From assembly GCA_003342895.1 (NCBI GenBank), contig PTFA01000005.1, positions 102,561 through 166,560 on the forward strand: DNA of 64,000 nt, written 5' to 3'. This DNA is from Casuarius casuarius (taxonomy: Eukaryota > Chordata > Aves > Casuariiformes > Casuariidae). The notes below the pieces were generated by a model, which worked only from the letters and a program-made list of their open reading frames with translations, was not told the DNA's origin and made no database searches. The position numbers and the translations under genes were made by a program. Shown piece after piece: positions 28,601 to 40,480 of this stretch; within the stretch, counting starts at the first letter, position 1, and every line of letters begins with the position of its first letter.

Positions 28601-31600
28601 GTGGCTCTCTGTTTGTTTGTGGTTGAGACTGAAGTGTGTAGGCATAGGGATGTATTCTCTCGGTACTGGCCTGGATTCAGCAGTCTGAATGTCATTTCCA
28701 GTCCGTTAGCCTCTGAAGCCTTCTGTTTGTGAAATTACTCTGATAAGGCGACTGATGAGAAATGGGTGTTCATTAGCTGCTGTCACTTTTATACCCTCTT
28801 CTGTAAGTAATGGTGCAAGGAAACCCTCGTGATTGCATTAAATGCCTCTAGCTAATGCTCTGACTGTGAGAAGATAAATCTGCAACTGGAAAAGGCTTCT
28901 GAGTGCCACAAGCCAAGCCCAACTATCTCCTCTCCCCTAGGTTCCTTTGCTGCCTTCATAGCCCCCGCTGACCAAGCATTATTGCTCCTCAGGATTGTCT
29001 TCAGGGGAAAGCTTCATTTTGAATGCCTTCATGCCATCCCACCCAGAGGCAGCAAGTCTTTTCCACCCAGCCAAGCATAAAAGTGTCTGGAGGGAGAGAG
29101 GTCAGAAGAACAGACATATTTAATTATATGCACCAACCAGCATTTCCCCTACATAAGACTGAGCATGTAGTTCAGTGTTTGATCTTATTCCATTCTCATT
29201 TTGGAATACTGAAGAAGAAGTCATCAAATGCCAGTGATAATGTGGATTTTTATAACACGCCTTCATATTATTAGTAATCTCACATCTATGTGGAACCAGA
29301 TGCTCATAACTCTGGATATATTCATAACTGTTTTTGAAAAAGCCACTAAGTGGCCCTGTAAAGGGCGAGCTTTTAAAGTCCAGTATCTTTAACGTGAAGG
29401 CTCCAGACTTGCTGGGACCAGCCCTAAATGAACTTACCTACTTTGCAGAGATACTTTGGTGCTGCCAAGTCTAGCAGCATTGTCATGGTCACCACTGTAT
29501 TTGGTGATGTTCTTGAAGTCCCATGTTTTAGAATCACATAAACACAAGAGAATTCTAACTATTTTTTCTAAACCAAAATAAATTCTAATCCTTGTAGCGT
29601 TGGGAAAAAGCTGGAAAAATTAGTCTTGAAGGCAGAGGCAAAGACAAGTAAAGAGTATTGTTATTGTTTTTAAAGTCTCAGATTTTTTTAGCCCACTCAC
29701 AGTTTTTTGAATCTGATTCAAGTCTTTTTAACCCTTCTGGCTGGTAATGCTGTTATGAGCTAGTCCCTTCTCTGCTGCTTCGGATTATAGTGGTTCAAAA
29801 AAGGTACGTAATTGCCTGTGGCGAGTGGACCTCTAATACTCAGGCTTTGGCATCTGGAAGCTTGTCCCTATCCAGCAAGTTGTGATGAGTCTTGTCAGGG
29901 AAAGCTAAAACAATTTGAGTCAAAAGTGGGGATAGGAAGGTTAGTCAAGAAAACAAACATAGGTTTTACTGCGCTTTGTTTGTTTTTGTCCCTACCACCT
30001 ACGTGCATACAGAGCTGTGTTTGTTCCTGGCATCCTGAGAGAGGAAATCTATTACCTTAAAAGAGGCACTTGGCATTATGATAGAATAATAAGGAAAGCA
30101 ACAAAGAACCGTTGGCAACATTTTATTAAGAAGATGAGATAAATAGTCTGTCTTGTAAACAAGTAGTAGTATTTAACTATCCAAGGATTCACTTTCCAAA
30201 ACAAGCCTGGATTGTTCACTGTCTGGCAAAGTAATGCCTGCTTCTGCAGTCCTGACTTCTCCTCTAATTAGACCATGGACTCCATAGGTCATTGCTGCTG
30301 TGCACTGTTACATCAAACATTACTAATAATATTTGCGTCAATATTATAATAAAAAAATATTTAGAGCAAGAAAAAAGAGCTATATTAAGACTCAGAAAGG
30401 ATAATGTCAAGGCTTTTCAGTTCAGACGACTGGAACAAAGGAACTCTCCCTACCCAACAGCTTCCCTGTAGCTGTAGATATGGCCTCACAGACACACTTG
30501 CTCTTATATTGGCAGAGAAACACTTGGCAGAGAAATATCCTATTACTGTCTCAACTGCTCATTCACCTGCTCAAAGAGATGAAATTATATCACTCTGTCC
30601 TAACAGTTCTTCAAATACTGGTGAGTGGGTATTGATGTTCAGATGTTTACCAAAACAAAATTTCTTTTTTTCCTGTTTTCACATGACACTATTTCCCAAA
30701 GGAAATGACAGGCTCTCTCAGGATTATGCCAGGTTTGCTGTACCATAAAAACAGGATTTACACGTGTTGTAGAGCTTCATAAGTGGAGTAACCAAAGTGT
30801 GTGTGTGTTGGGAGTTCTGTAAAAAAGCCTTTTTTAACAAATGGGTGGACTGCCACGGTCAGAGGACTCCTCAAAAGCGGAGGCAACACGTTTTCTGTGC
30901 TACCATTGCCTCTCTGTTACTAAGCCACAAGGGACCACTGCTCTGTTACCATGACAACAGTGACGAATTGGCAGCCAGAACCATCATCACGCTGTCTCCA
31001 TGAGACCCTGCAAGATGCTCTGGGAAAGGCGTACAAAAGGAGATCTGCATCCCAGATCTCATTTCCTTTTCACTTTGGCTTTATTTTGCAAGCCTAGAGA
31101 AGGAGAAAGTTGTTTGTGCAAGCTCTCCAAAGAGGAACCTGTGCAGAATCAGAGTATGATGAATGGCGAGAGGGCTCTGATTTAGACACTTGCCCGGGCA
31201 GAGGCGGGGGAATTATGAGCACCTGTCGGGGAGGAGTTGACTTGTGAGAGAAGAAGGTCACTTTTACAGCCTTGCTCTGTGAGTACTGACCCAGCAGCCT
31301 CTTGTGCCTTCTGCTGAAAATGTTTTTTATTGTCTGTTACCAACTATAAAATTCTGGGTTTTCCTGTCTTTAAGGGGAGGAATTTTCTTTTGTGTTAGCT
31401 CTTTTAAATAGGCTTCATGCAAAATCCATGAAGGCACTACTACTGGGTTTTCTTGTCTCGGCATCAAGTCCTGTAGGAGCAGCAGGCTTATATTAGTAGC
31501 AGGTTTCTCATCTCCTGGCACCCAGCAAGCTCAGTGAAATATGCACAGCAGCAGCTGTAGTTTACAGTCAGAGCTACACAGTCCATACCTTAATGCATTG

Positions 31601-32505
31601 ATACCAGGTTTTGTACTCCAGCCAGCTGATAGGGTACTACCTAAAGATCAGCTTATTTTTTAACTCATGATTCCAGTGTGTGTTATACACACTAACTTAT
31701 TTGCTTTTGTTGAGGTTAAGAACTTAAGCAGCAAGTAAACCAAATGCTGCTTGGAACATGTGCAAAAGGAGTATTCCCTATATGTAGGATAGTTACAAGT
31801 GATTTCTTTCCAGTGAACCAAACAGATGCATCAGAGAAATTGCATAAAAAATGATTATATTGTCATAGATCCACCATACTCCACCATACCACATGGATAT
31901 CATAAACAAGCATACAGGCAGACAGTAGCCAAACAATTAAAAAGTCATGGGTGAGATCAATCTAGTATGGCAAATAGTAAACATTATAAATATTTTGGTG
32001 CTACAGAGCAGTGGGATCATCAGTTTTAAATTTTCAGCAGAAAAACATTAATTAAGTCTAGAGATCTGTGAGAAGAATAAGCTGCTTTGTAAAAAATAAT
32101 AATAATACATTTCAAAAAATAATAAGGAAAATAAAGGGATCTTGTGCATCTTAGTTCTGAAATCTTGATCAAGCTGCAGCCTGCTTGCATGAGAGCTGAG
32201 GGTTTTCTTTTTTCCTCCATATGAATTTGGTGCTTGTTGTGTTCTTTGGCCAGACAGCAGCACTGGGGCATCTGTAGCTGTAATCTCATTAAGACTGTTA
32301 GGCTGTGGTCGTGCTGTGTTGCTGGCATGAGTTTAGGCAGACAGAAGATCCGTGGAGCATGGATGGCTCTCGCAGTTGAAAGGAGATGGGCTACATTCTT
32401 TTTCATGAGGTTGGAAACTATCACAACCTAGACTTTGGAAAGGCACTGTTTATAATCCAGCCGGAAAGGCAAATAGTGACAGGTCCACTCAATCCAGGCA
32501 CAAAA

Positions 32506-32541
32506 GGGAGATTTATGAACATAGGGAGATTTATGAACATA
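32506..32541. repeat. Perfect 18-bp tandem duplication
   Basis: GGGAGATTTATGAACATA is present twice, head to tail, without mismatch, in intergenic DNA. Confidence 0.95.
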
Positions 32542-34571
32542 GCTTCTGTTCGTGGTAATGGGAGTGACATGTGTAAGTTCTCCACAGAATGAGGGCAGAA
32601 TACACTCCCTTCAGTGTGTAAATAGTATAAAGATGTGCCTGTGTGAGTGTTGGCATGAGACACTGGCCTACTACAGATGAAAAACAGAAATCAGAAATGA
32701 ATTATTTGTTCATTTTTCTACTCCAAGAACCAGTATAGTGTTCTGCTTTGTCCAGTCTGTTATGACTAACACAAGCATTGTGGCTTTTGTTTTTTTTGGA
32801 GTATTTTACCACACTTGGAAACATTTTGATGTCACAGGATGTTTCTAGAATCAGATACAAGTTCTTTTCATTCATTTTTATCTCATTACTCTTCATTACA
32901 ATTCCTTAAGACATCATGAATACCTCCTTTTCCTTTTTGTGTTCCTGCATCATTCAAATATTACTAGATAGTTATGTCCCTCTTCAGCAGTGGAGTTTAA
33001 GTACTTCTGCATGTAACTGGATTTCCAACCCCACTGTGAACTCTGCACATGTAGACCTCCTGCATATAAACCCATCCCGGCTTATGTCATTCTTGCATGA
33101 GCCTGGGGAAGCACACTTTGCTGAATGAATGCCAGTGTACCACACAGTTCATAAATATGGAAAAGTAATGGGCCCTATCCCAACAAGCTTAGATTCAGAA
33201 ACATTTAGCAGATGTTCTGGCTGTGGAGGAGGAAAACAGGAGATGAATAAATATAATACTGCAATAACAAATAGTTTGTTGATGAAACTGCACATAAATT
33301 AGAATGACAAACACACCCTGCCAGGACTTTGACCTACCCATAAAATAACATAAACATGTTTTATTAATAGTAGCTCCACATTCTCAGGATCAATAAAGTG
33401 ACTTCATTGATTTACTTTCCCCTTTTATTAATACTTCTGTAAATAGTGGTGGATTTTGGATAGTAGAGTCTTTTTTTTATGCCTTGACTAAGGATAAATC
33501 TAATAGTACTATTAAAGCAATATGGTTTTCAGCCAGGACCCCAGAGCCTTTTGCTAAAGGGAACCTAACCATGGGTAAGCAAGAGTTTGAAGAAAACTTC
33601 CAGACTTGTTTGAGAATCAGGGCTGTTGGTTATTTCTAGACAATCATCAGGACAAGGGAGCTGCTTTATACAGCTTGGTTAAAGGGGTAAAAAGTTGTTG
33701 CTTTAAAAACAAGCAAACAAAAGAAAGCTCAGCCTCCTCCCTGGTCCAAACTCAGAATAGTAAACCGCTCTTCTAGACCTTAATGCGTGCTCTGTGGAAT
33801 ATACCAGTCCAGGGGGAACTCTGCACAGGCAGCTCTTGTGCAGAATTTGTATAGCCTGGCTTAGGTCAAGAACCAATAATTTCATGCATGTCTCAATGAT
33901 GACCTCACAAGCCTTTCTTTCTATTGCTTTTCACCATATATATATTTCAATCAGTTTCTTTAGTCCTTCTCGAGGACTGGCTGAGTAAAAGAAAATGCTG
34001 TACTTCTGATTTTTTGTTTAATATATTAATTGCATAGCATGGCATCAGTGTAGGGGTACTTCTTCATCTGGATATGGTAGTCTGCTTGTATATATATGCT
34101 TTGCCTCGTTAAAAAGCACAGGTCTTACTGCTTTAGATGCTCTTGCATCTCCTTGCACATCCATATGTTGTTATTTTTAAGGTAATAATGAAGTCAGACT
34201 CAGCTGGGCTGCTCTTTCTGTCCCTTAGCATCCTGTACAGTTTTGGGAGGGAGTTTTCTGCCCTTGTGTAGCCTTTGCTTTGGGTTAGCTCTACTTGCAA
34301 CTTTATACTGTAGTGAGCTCCTCAGATGCTCACTTCCTGAGTTGGGCTCACAGTCCCGAGTTGCAGCAGCAGGCCCGACTGCAATCCTACAACATCTTGC
34401 TGCTTGGAAAGCCTGTGAGCAGTGAAATCATCTACAGTGTGTTTGCACCAACCCAGGGCCTCTCTTATTCCTAACATGGTCCCAAACACTCAAGTCTACA
34501 CTGATCTTTACCAGATCTGATGGGCTGGTTTTTTATTTCCCTGACAGACTAGGGAAGTTTTTACGTTTTCT

Positions 34572-34594
34572 TTGTGAGCCAATAGGGCTCACAA
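34572..34594. repeat. Perfect 9-bp inverted repeat, 5-base loop
   Basis: TTGTGAGCC, then AATAG, then GGCTCACAA. A short palindromic hairpin in intergenic DNA. Confidence 0.85.
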
Positions 34595-35215
34595 TTGTAT
34601 TTGTTTTGTTTTAATAAAACACCACTAGCAATTTATTTGGAACTCAGCTCACACTCGTGCACACAACATCACTACAGGTTAGCGCGTGCATGTGTTCAGG
34701 GGCGGCAGAAGAGATTAAATAGCATCATTTTATAAATATTACAGTTATTCAAATGCTTATGCAATGAGTAACCACTTGCATCCATGAGGATGCAGAGTGA
34801 TTGATGCTTTCTGCCTTGTATTTCGAACACAAGTTGAACACCTGTGTTACTGCTTAGGGAGTCAGCTCTTTTTGTTTTCCCCCAATGTGGACAACAATTC
34901 CTGCTAACTGTTCCAGCTGATGCAGGAGACAGCAAATTTTAAGACCTCTCTGTGCTATTCCTCAGTTTCTTTTGGGGACAAGCATTCAGCTGCTGGTTTA
35001 TATGCAGAATACTTTTACGTAAAACAAATTAGCTGCAGCTGTCCAAGTACATGTGAGCATCAGAAAATAAGGCAATATGTACTATGAAGGACATCCCCAA
35101 TTAAATTGCCTCCAGCAGGTAGCAATTTAAATGTGATTTTTAGCAGTAACCATTGCATACAACGGATGAGAGTTCTGGTTAAAGGTGAGGATTTCAGGTG
35201 CTTCAGTGGTGCTTT

Positions 35216-35267
35216 GGTGTCGTGTCGTGTCGTGGCGTGGCGTGGCGTGGCGTGGCGTGGCGTGGCC
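35216..35267. repeat. Pentanucleotide repeat, GTGTC passing into GTGGC
   Basis: Three GTGTC units are followed by about seven GTGGC units (35216-35267), a sharp change in repeat unit inside one array. It is open in several frames on both strands, producing low-complexity frames that are not evidence of coding. Confidence 0.9.
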
Positions 35268-35429
35268 TCCACTCTTACAGATGCTAAGACATACAAAAAA
35301 GCACATGAAATCCTCTGGCAAAACGCACCAGCTGCTCCTCCCGTTCTACATAATAGTGGTAAGGCCTCAACTGGGACATGCTGTGTACCATTTCTGTGCC
35401 AGGCAATTCAAGACGGACACAGACTAAAG

Positions 35430-35862
35430 TGAGAGCCTCCAAATGGGAGCATCAAGAATCATCAGAGGTCTCACAGTGTAACCTAGGAGGACAGACTGGA
35501 AGAAGCAGAATTTAAGTCTGGGGAACATAATAAGAAGTGACATGATAAATCTTCATATATCTAAAAGGCTGTTGCAAAGGTAAAAGGAACAAATGTTTTG
35601 TGTGTGGTGGGTAGGATAAGAAGTAGATTTAAATTATGGTGAAAGAGATGCAGGTTAATCATTAGGGAAAACTTTCTAAAGGCAAAGCGAATCCTGAGAA
35701 CAGAACAGCTTGCTTGGACAGGCTGATGTCTGCAGCACTGAAGGTCTTTAAGGGGTAAAATAAATTTCTGTCAGATGGCACAGAGATGCTTTCACAGGGA
35801 TAGAGTCAGATGACCTTGCAATATTCCTTCCAGCCCTGTGATTCTGCAATTCCCTCCTTATT
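35430..35862 (+). mobile_element. CR1-like LINE 3' fragment, highly diverged
   Basis: Several parts follow the order of a CR1 3' region on the plus strand: a segment like AGGACAGACTGGAAGAAGCA, a stretch like 'catatctaaaaggctgttgcaa', the word GGACAGGCTGATG, and a terminus with GATGACCTTGCAATATTCC and CCTGTGATTCTGCAATTCC, resembling the CR1 3' tail (TGATTCTATGATTCT). It is a truncated 5'-deleted copy without coding capacity. CR1 is the dominant LINE of birds and other sauropsids. The heavy divergence indicates an old insertion. Confidence 0.7.
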
Positions 35863-37033
35863 TGAAAATCCACTTGCTGTATTTTCACTTGTTAATTACA
35901 GATGTGGGGATTCTGTTCTGGGACAGTGTACTTCCAAGTAGAAGTTGCTGTTCTTTGTATTTGGAGAGATTACAAATTTCCACAGAAGTGGTCATGCACC
36001 TGGCAAGTTCTGAGCTTTGGAAGGTCCTTAGAAGAGAATTCAAGGTCCATTGGCCATTTTTACTGTGAAAAAAAGTTTTGCTATCATGGAGATACAAAAA
36101 ACTCTATAGGATTTTCTTCTGTAACTTGCCCTCCTTACTGTAATCCTCATCTAATTGGTAGCAGTAGCAGGGCGTTATGAGTCTTCAATAATTTCTGTAG
36201 GAAACTGAATATATAAAAAATGTCAGGCTTTTTTTTGTGTATATTCTTTTTTTTTTTCAAAATGGGGCACTGTGCTCTACTCTGACTTTCTTATTTTAAG
36301 CAGTACCAGCTTACCTCCTTTAAGAACTGCATCCTCAGGATTGCACAGGAACCACAGGATTTTTCCCTGGGTTGGTTTGGAACTGCTACGTCTGCTGCTG
36401 AGCAGCTTATTAGAAGTCACTTCTGGAGTGCCAGGCAACCTGCTTTACAGTGCTTGCAGGCATTCATTCACAGGGAATCAGCACTTTGCTGGGCGATTGT
36501 TATTAGCCCCAGTGCAAAGTAGGACCTGCAAAGCCCTCAGAGAAGATACAGCAAGGCAACTGACGGGCTACCCTGCACATCACAAGCCTGGATCATCAGT
36601 ATTCTACTAGGCTGTGATGCGGATTTCAGCTATTTTAGCTTGTTAAATAATGTAGTCCATTTTGTACTGATCTTGCAAGCACCTATTTTCACGTTTTCAC
36701 ATGTGTTTTATTAGCCTGAAGTTCTGTACTGTATTGCTTTCCCCCCTCCTCCCACTCTGAATACCATGTGTACAGGGTGAAAAGAGGCATACAGAGGAAG
36801 TATAGTGCTTTGTGAAAACTCCTCTGGGAATGTGACAGCCAATAACCCTGTTGTATGACTCTGTGTTGTTGGATTCCAAAATATCAAGTCAAGACGCACA
36901 GGTCTTGCTGTGGATGCCATAGGCAGCTTCATGCTAGAGTGCAGATGGCTCTTCAATTCCCTAATGGGAATTATTCAGGTCCTTATTAGCATTTTACAAA
37001 GATTACTGTTAAACTGACAGCCCTCCTCCTGAC

Positions 37034-37110
37034 TGTTCAGATGCAGAGCACTCAGCCAGTAATCAGTGGACATACTGTATACATTGGCTTCTGAGAGCAT
37101 TTTAAAATGT
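37034..37110 (+). repeat. Diverged duplicate, copy 1 (partner 38179-38236)
   Basis: GTTCAGATGCAGAG, CTCAGCCAGTAA, CAGTGG, CTTCT and ATTTTAA occur in the same order here and at 38179-38236. This copy has about 17 extra bases (near 37070-37086) between CAGTGG and CTTCT. It is either a local duplication or two fragments of an unidentified repeat family. Confidence 0.8.
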
Positions 37111-38178
37111 CTTCCATATCCCCATATATAAACCTTCTCCTCCCTCTGCCTGCATCTTTTAATAATCTAACACATCCTCAACCTGCATCTTCCTAGAGGG
37201 GGACACCTTGATATTTTGGCTATCAACAATTAATAAAAGCTGCTGCCTGTCCTGCAAAGAACTACCTCAGTGACCTTGATTGACTTCAAAAGCAGAAATA
37301 CCTGTTGACTGAAGCTCTTACTGTCATTTGGTATTGGTGTGTGTATGAGTATGTGCATTTGCTCAGGTAAGGACTGACATTTGCCAGATTTTTCAACACG
37401 TATGCTGAATCCACAGGCTGTGGCTCTCAAGTGATTGCAACCGGTCTAATTTCTATGCTCATGAAAACTCCATCAGTAAATAGGATGGGTTGAGCCAAGT
37501 TTACATCAGCTAAAGACTTTCCTCCATCTGTTGTCAGAGAGGGATATAGATAGTGATTTGGGAATTGTGCACTTACGCCTGATATTTGTCATACCATACT
37601 CCAGTAACAATTTCCTCAGCCATGCCATGAGCTTATTTTGGGTATCACTTATGAACAGTATCTGTTTTGTTTTTGTATCACATATGTTATTCAGTACCTG
37701 GCTGCCTTTCATACCAAGCTCAAAACCAAATCCCTAATAAATTTCAACCCTTAGGCTAGGGTTGGAAGACTGTGTTTTTGGTAGGACATCAGAACTGTAT
37801 GGGTCTGGATGTAAAAGATGTTTGAATTGTTATCTCTGCTGGAAAGGCCTATTTGAAGGAACGCTAGACAACCTTGCTATTATCATTGTTACTATCGTAT
37901 TATCCTGGGTTTGTATTTGATTCCTAATTCCTGGATTATTCACAGTGCTTCTGCATTGGTTTGCATTTATGCTCTGTTCAGGTGCACGTCAACTGGCCCC
38001 CTTGGTTGAAGAATTTAAAGGCCTACTCAGCTATGCCACAGACAGTATATATGTATCCTGCTTACACATACTAAAGTATATAGATAGGAATGAAACATTT
38101 ATATATAAGCCAAATACAGATATGTATAAATGCACACATATATGTGGGTGTAACTATATGAACTGAACTCTTACTGCT

Positions 38179-38236
38179 AGTTCAGATGCAGAGTATTCAG
38201 CCAGTAACCAGTGGCTTCTAGGAACATTTTAATATG
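38179..38236 (+). repeat. Diverged duplicate, copy 2
   Basis: Partner of 37034-37110, 1.15 kb away in the same orientation. The shared words are GTTCAGATGCAGAG, TCAGCCAGTAA, CAGTGG, CTTCT and ATTTTAA, and it lacks the internal 17 bases. A TA/CA microsatellite follows it closely. Confidence 0.8.
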
Positions 38237-38251
38237 TAAACATATGGGTAT

Positions 38252-38328
38252 TGTGTATGTATGCATACATACACACACACACACATATATACATATATAT
38301 ATGTATATATACATACATATATGTACAC
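38252..38328. repeat. Compound TG/TA/CA microsatellite
   Basis: Alternating purine-pyrimidine tract with GTAT, (CA)n and (TA)n blocks; partly self-complementary and able to form cruciform or Z-DNA structures. Confidence 0.9.
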
Positions 38329-39039
38329 TAATCATTTCTATGTTCCTCTCAGTACTTCCTCGAAGAACAGGGCTTTGTCATTTCCCTGCCCATCCAGTAG
38401 CTATACTGTTACCTCAGTGTAACCTGAGGGATTAGTCAATATTTGGGTCTTCCAAGTTGATTCAATTAGCTGGAGACAATGATAATGGAGCCAGGCATTT
38501 GTCTGATGTGATTTTGCTCATTTTGTAGAGCACACACGCAATGAGCTATTTTCCAGAATGCAGTAGGAACCAAATGGGAGGAGTTGCTATGATGACAGTT
38601 CCAAGCTTCTCCCCAACCAACCCTGAACGGAAAATATATTTAGCTTTTTCTCATGATGATTTTGTGTTTCTCCAGCCATTTTTATGCCTGATTTGCCACC
38701 TTTCTCCTGTCAGTTTTTATGGTTCCTCTTCTATTTTGTGCTCAGCTTTATCAAACGATATTCCATATTTACATTCAAAACATAAAGGGAAAATTTCCAA
38801 ACATACATTTCAGCCCGGGCACGAGCCACGCTGTGCTTTCTGTAGTGGCACCTATTGTTTCAGCTATCCAGCCTGCGTTTTTAAAGGGCCGTCACTGTCC
38901 TTATCTGGAAGGGCTGCCGTTGCTTCGCCCTCAGCTGGGCTGCAGCTCCATGCAGGCCTTCAGCGGTTTTCACGTGGGCAGCACGTTTGTGTCAGATAGG
39001 AAGCAATCGCTACCTCCTCGAAGAGGCAGGTAACGGCAG

Positions 39040-40480
39040 GTCTACTTTTATACGTGGGTACGACAAGCAAGGGGAAGGGCACAGACAAACAGCGGGACTG
39101 GCCGCCGCTCTCGGGCGCCCGCGCCGACAGCTCGCGGCGCCCGCGGCGGGCGGGCGCGGCCCAACGGCCCTGCGCGCGCACGGGGGGGGGGGTCGTGTGC
39201 GTGCCCGCCCCGCCACAGCCGCTTGCCGCTGACGCGCGCGGCCCCGCCAGCGGCCGTCAACGACGCCTAGGGCGTTTTTAAACGGCTGCGGCTTCAGCCC
39301 GCCCTGCTTTTGATCTCCCGTCCTCCAGTGCCGTTTGGCGCGCGCTCTCGCCCCGCCCCGCCCCGCCCGCGCGGCCAATCCCCGCCGGGCCTTTCGGATT
39401 CGAGCGCTGGGAGCGTACCATTTCCTGGGCGCGAAGGGAGTGGGCGGGAACGGCGGCGTTTCTTCTCCGACACCTTACCTTTTATTTCGTTGTCGCCGCC
39501 GTTTTCCGCCCCTTCCCCCCCTCCCTTTCTAAGCGTCATGGGCCCGGCGGCTGGAGGCGCCGGCTCCCGCATCCCGCCCCTTACTGGCTGTGCGCGCGTG
39601 TGTATCTCTTTAAGGGACGGGGGGGGTCTGGTTGCCTCGCGCTCCTCCTCTTGCCCTGGCGGCCCCTCCGCGCGCGAGGCGAGGCCAGGCCGGGGCGGGG
39701 GGAGCGCTCGCTGCCAAGGTGTGCGCGCGCCTCTGCCGCCCCGCCCCCTCCCTCCCTCCCTCCCGCGGCGGGCNNNNNNNNNNNNNNNNNNNNNNNNNNN
39801 NNNNNNNNNNNNNNNNNNNNNNNNNNNNNNNNNNNNNNNNNNNNNNNNNNNNNNNNNNNNNNNNNNNNNNNNNNNNNNNNNNNNNNNNNNNNNNNNNNNN
39901 NNNNNNNNNNNNNNNNNNNNNNNNNNNNNNNNNNNNNNNNNNNNNNNNNNNNNNNNNNNNNNNNNNNNNNNNNNNNNNNNNNNNNNNNNNNNNNNNNNNN
40001 NNNNNNNNNNNNNNNNNGGGCGGGCGGCGGGGCCGGGGGCCGGCACACGGCGGGCGGGCGCCGCGAAACCCGGGCCCTGGGGCGGCCCGGCGGTCAGCGG
40101 CTGCTGCGCGCTGGCTCCTTGACCCGATTACACCGCGCGGCACCGCGGAGAGACGAGGCCGCCGCGTCGGGGACCTCCTAACGCCTCCCCGCCGGCGAGG
40201 GGGCGTCCGCCCTCCCGAGCTGGGGCCGCTTCGCTCGGCGGAAGGTACCGGCTCGTCCCCGGCGCCAGGAGCGGGGAAAGGCGGCGGGGCGGGAGCGGTG
40301 CCTGGCCAGGGCTTCCCTCCGCGAGCGCTGCCGCCCCCCTGCGCCGCCGCGGTCACCTAGAGGTGCCCGCGGAAATGCTTCGCCTCCTCGCCAACCCCCA
40401 GCCGTTCCGCGGGCTGCGTTGCGCCGCCGGGAAACTTGGCCGTCGTGCCTGCCTCGAAGTACCCTTCGTCCTCCCATTGT
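39040..40480. promoter_or_regulatory. MICAL3: Large CpG island, probable MICAL3 promoter and non-coding first exon
   Basis: Dense CpG sequence with GC boxes (39351-39369), a CCAAT box (39375-39379), an E2F-like GGCGGGAA (39443-39450), a G run near 39181-39193 and CCCT repeats just before an N gap. In mammals the next gene beyond PEX26, transcribed away from it, is MICAL3, whose first exon is non-coding. The plus strand after this island would therefore be the start of MICAL3. I see no MICAL3 coding exon in the window, so the assignment rests on gene order only. Long open frames across the island are a product of its base composition and of N runs. Confidence 0.55.
39774..40017. other. Assembly gap (244 N)
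   Basis: The only long N run in the window. It is flanked by CCCT/GCGGCGGGC and GGGCGGGCGGCGG sequence, so the missing part is extremely GC-rich and may include the transcription start and first exon of the CpG-island gene. Any frame drawn through it is meaningless. Confidence 1.

Larger units (their letters stand above)
14650..39040. other. 24-kb intergenic region, no recognised gene
   Basis: Both strands were read for splice-bounded or long coding frames, and none resembles a known protein. By synteny this is the spacer between PEX26 and divergently transcribed MICAL3, about half the length of the human spacer. It holds a strong ZNF143-like motif (16141), a GC-rich patch (20870-21270), a possible short secretory ORF (23902-24108, minus), tandem duplications (32506-32541), an inverted repeat (34572-34594), a GTGGC-type minisatellite (35216-35267), a CR1 relic (35430-35862), a diverged duplicate pair near 37.0 and 38.2 kb, and a TA/CA microsatellite (38252-38328). 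Single N bases occur at 22210 and 22608. Confidence 0.7.

Noticed and set aside
35060..35432. Frames rich in RHATP or GVAWR repeats on both strands
   Set aside because: They are translations of the pentanucleotide array and have no independent coding support.
38541..38999. 152-codon open frame on the plus strand
   Set aside because: No known family, low-complexity serine-rich composition, and the end runs toward the CpG island; no coding signature seen.
39294..40360. Several frames of 155-270 codons on both strands
   Set aside because: They are open because of GC-rich composition and because they cross the 244-base N gap.
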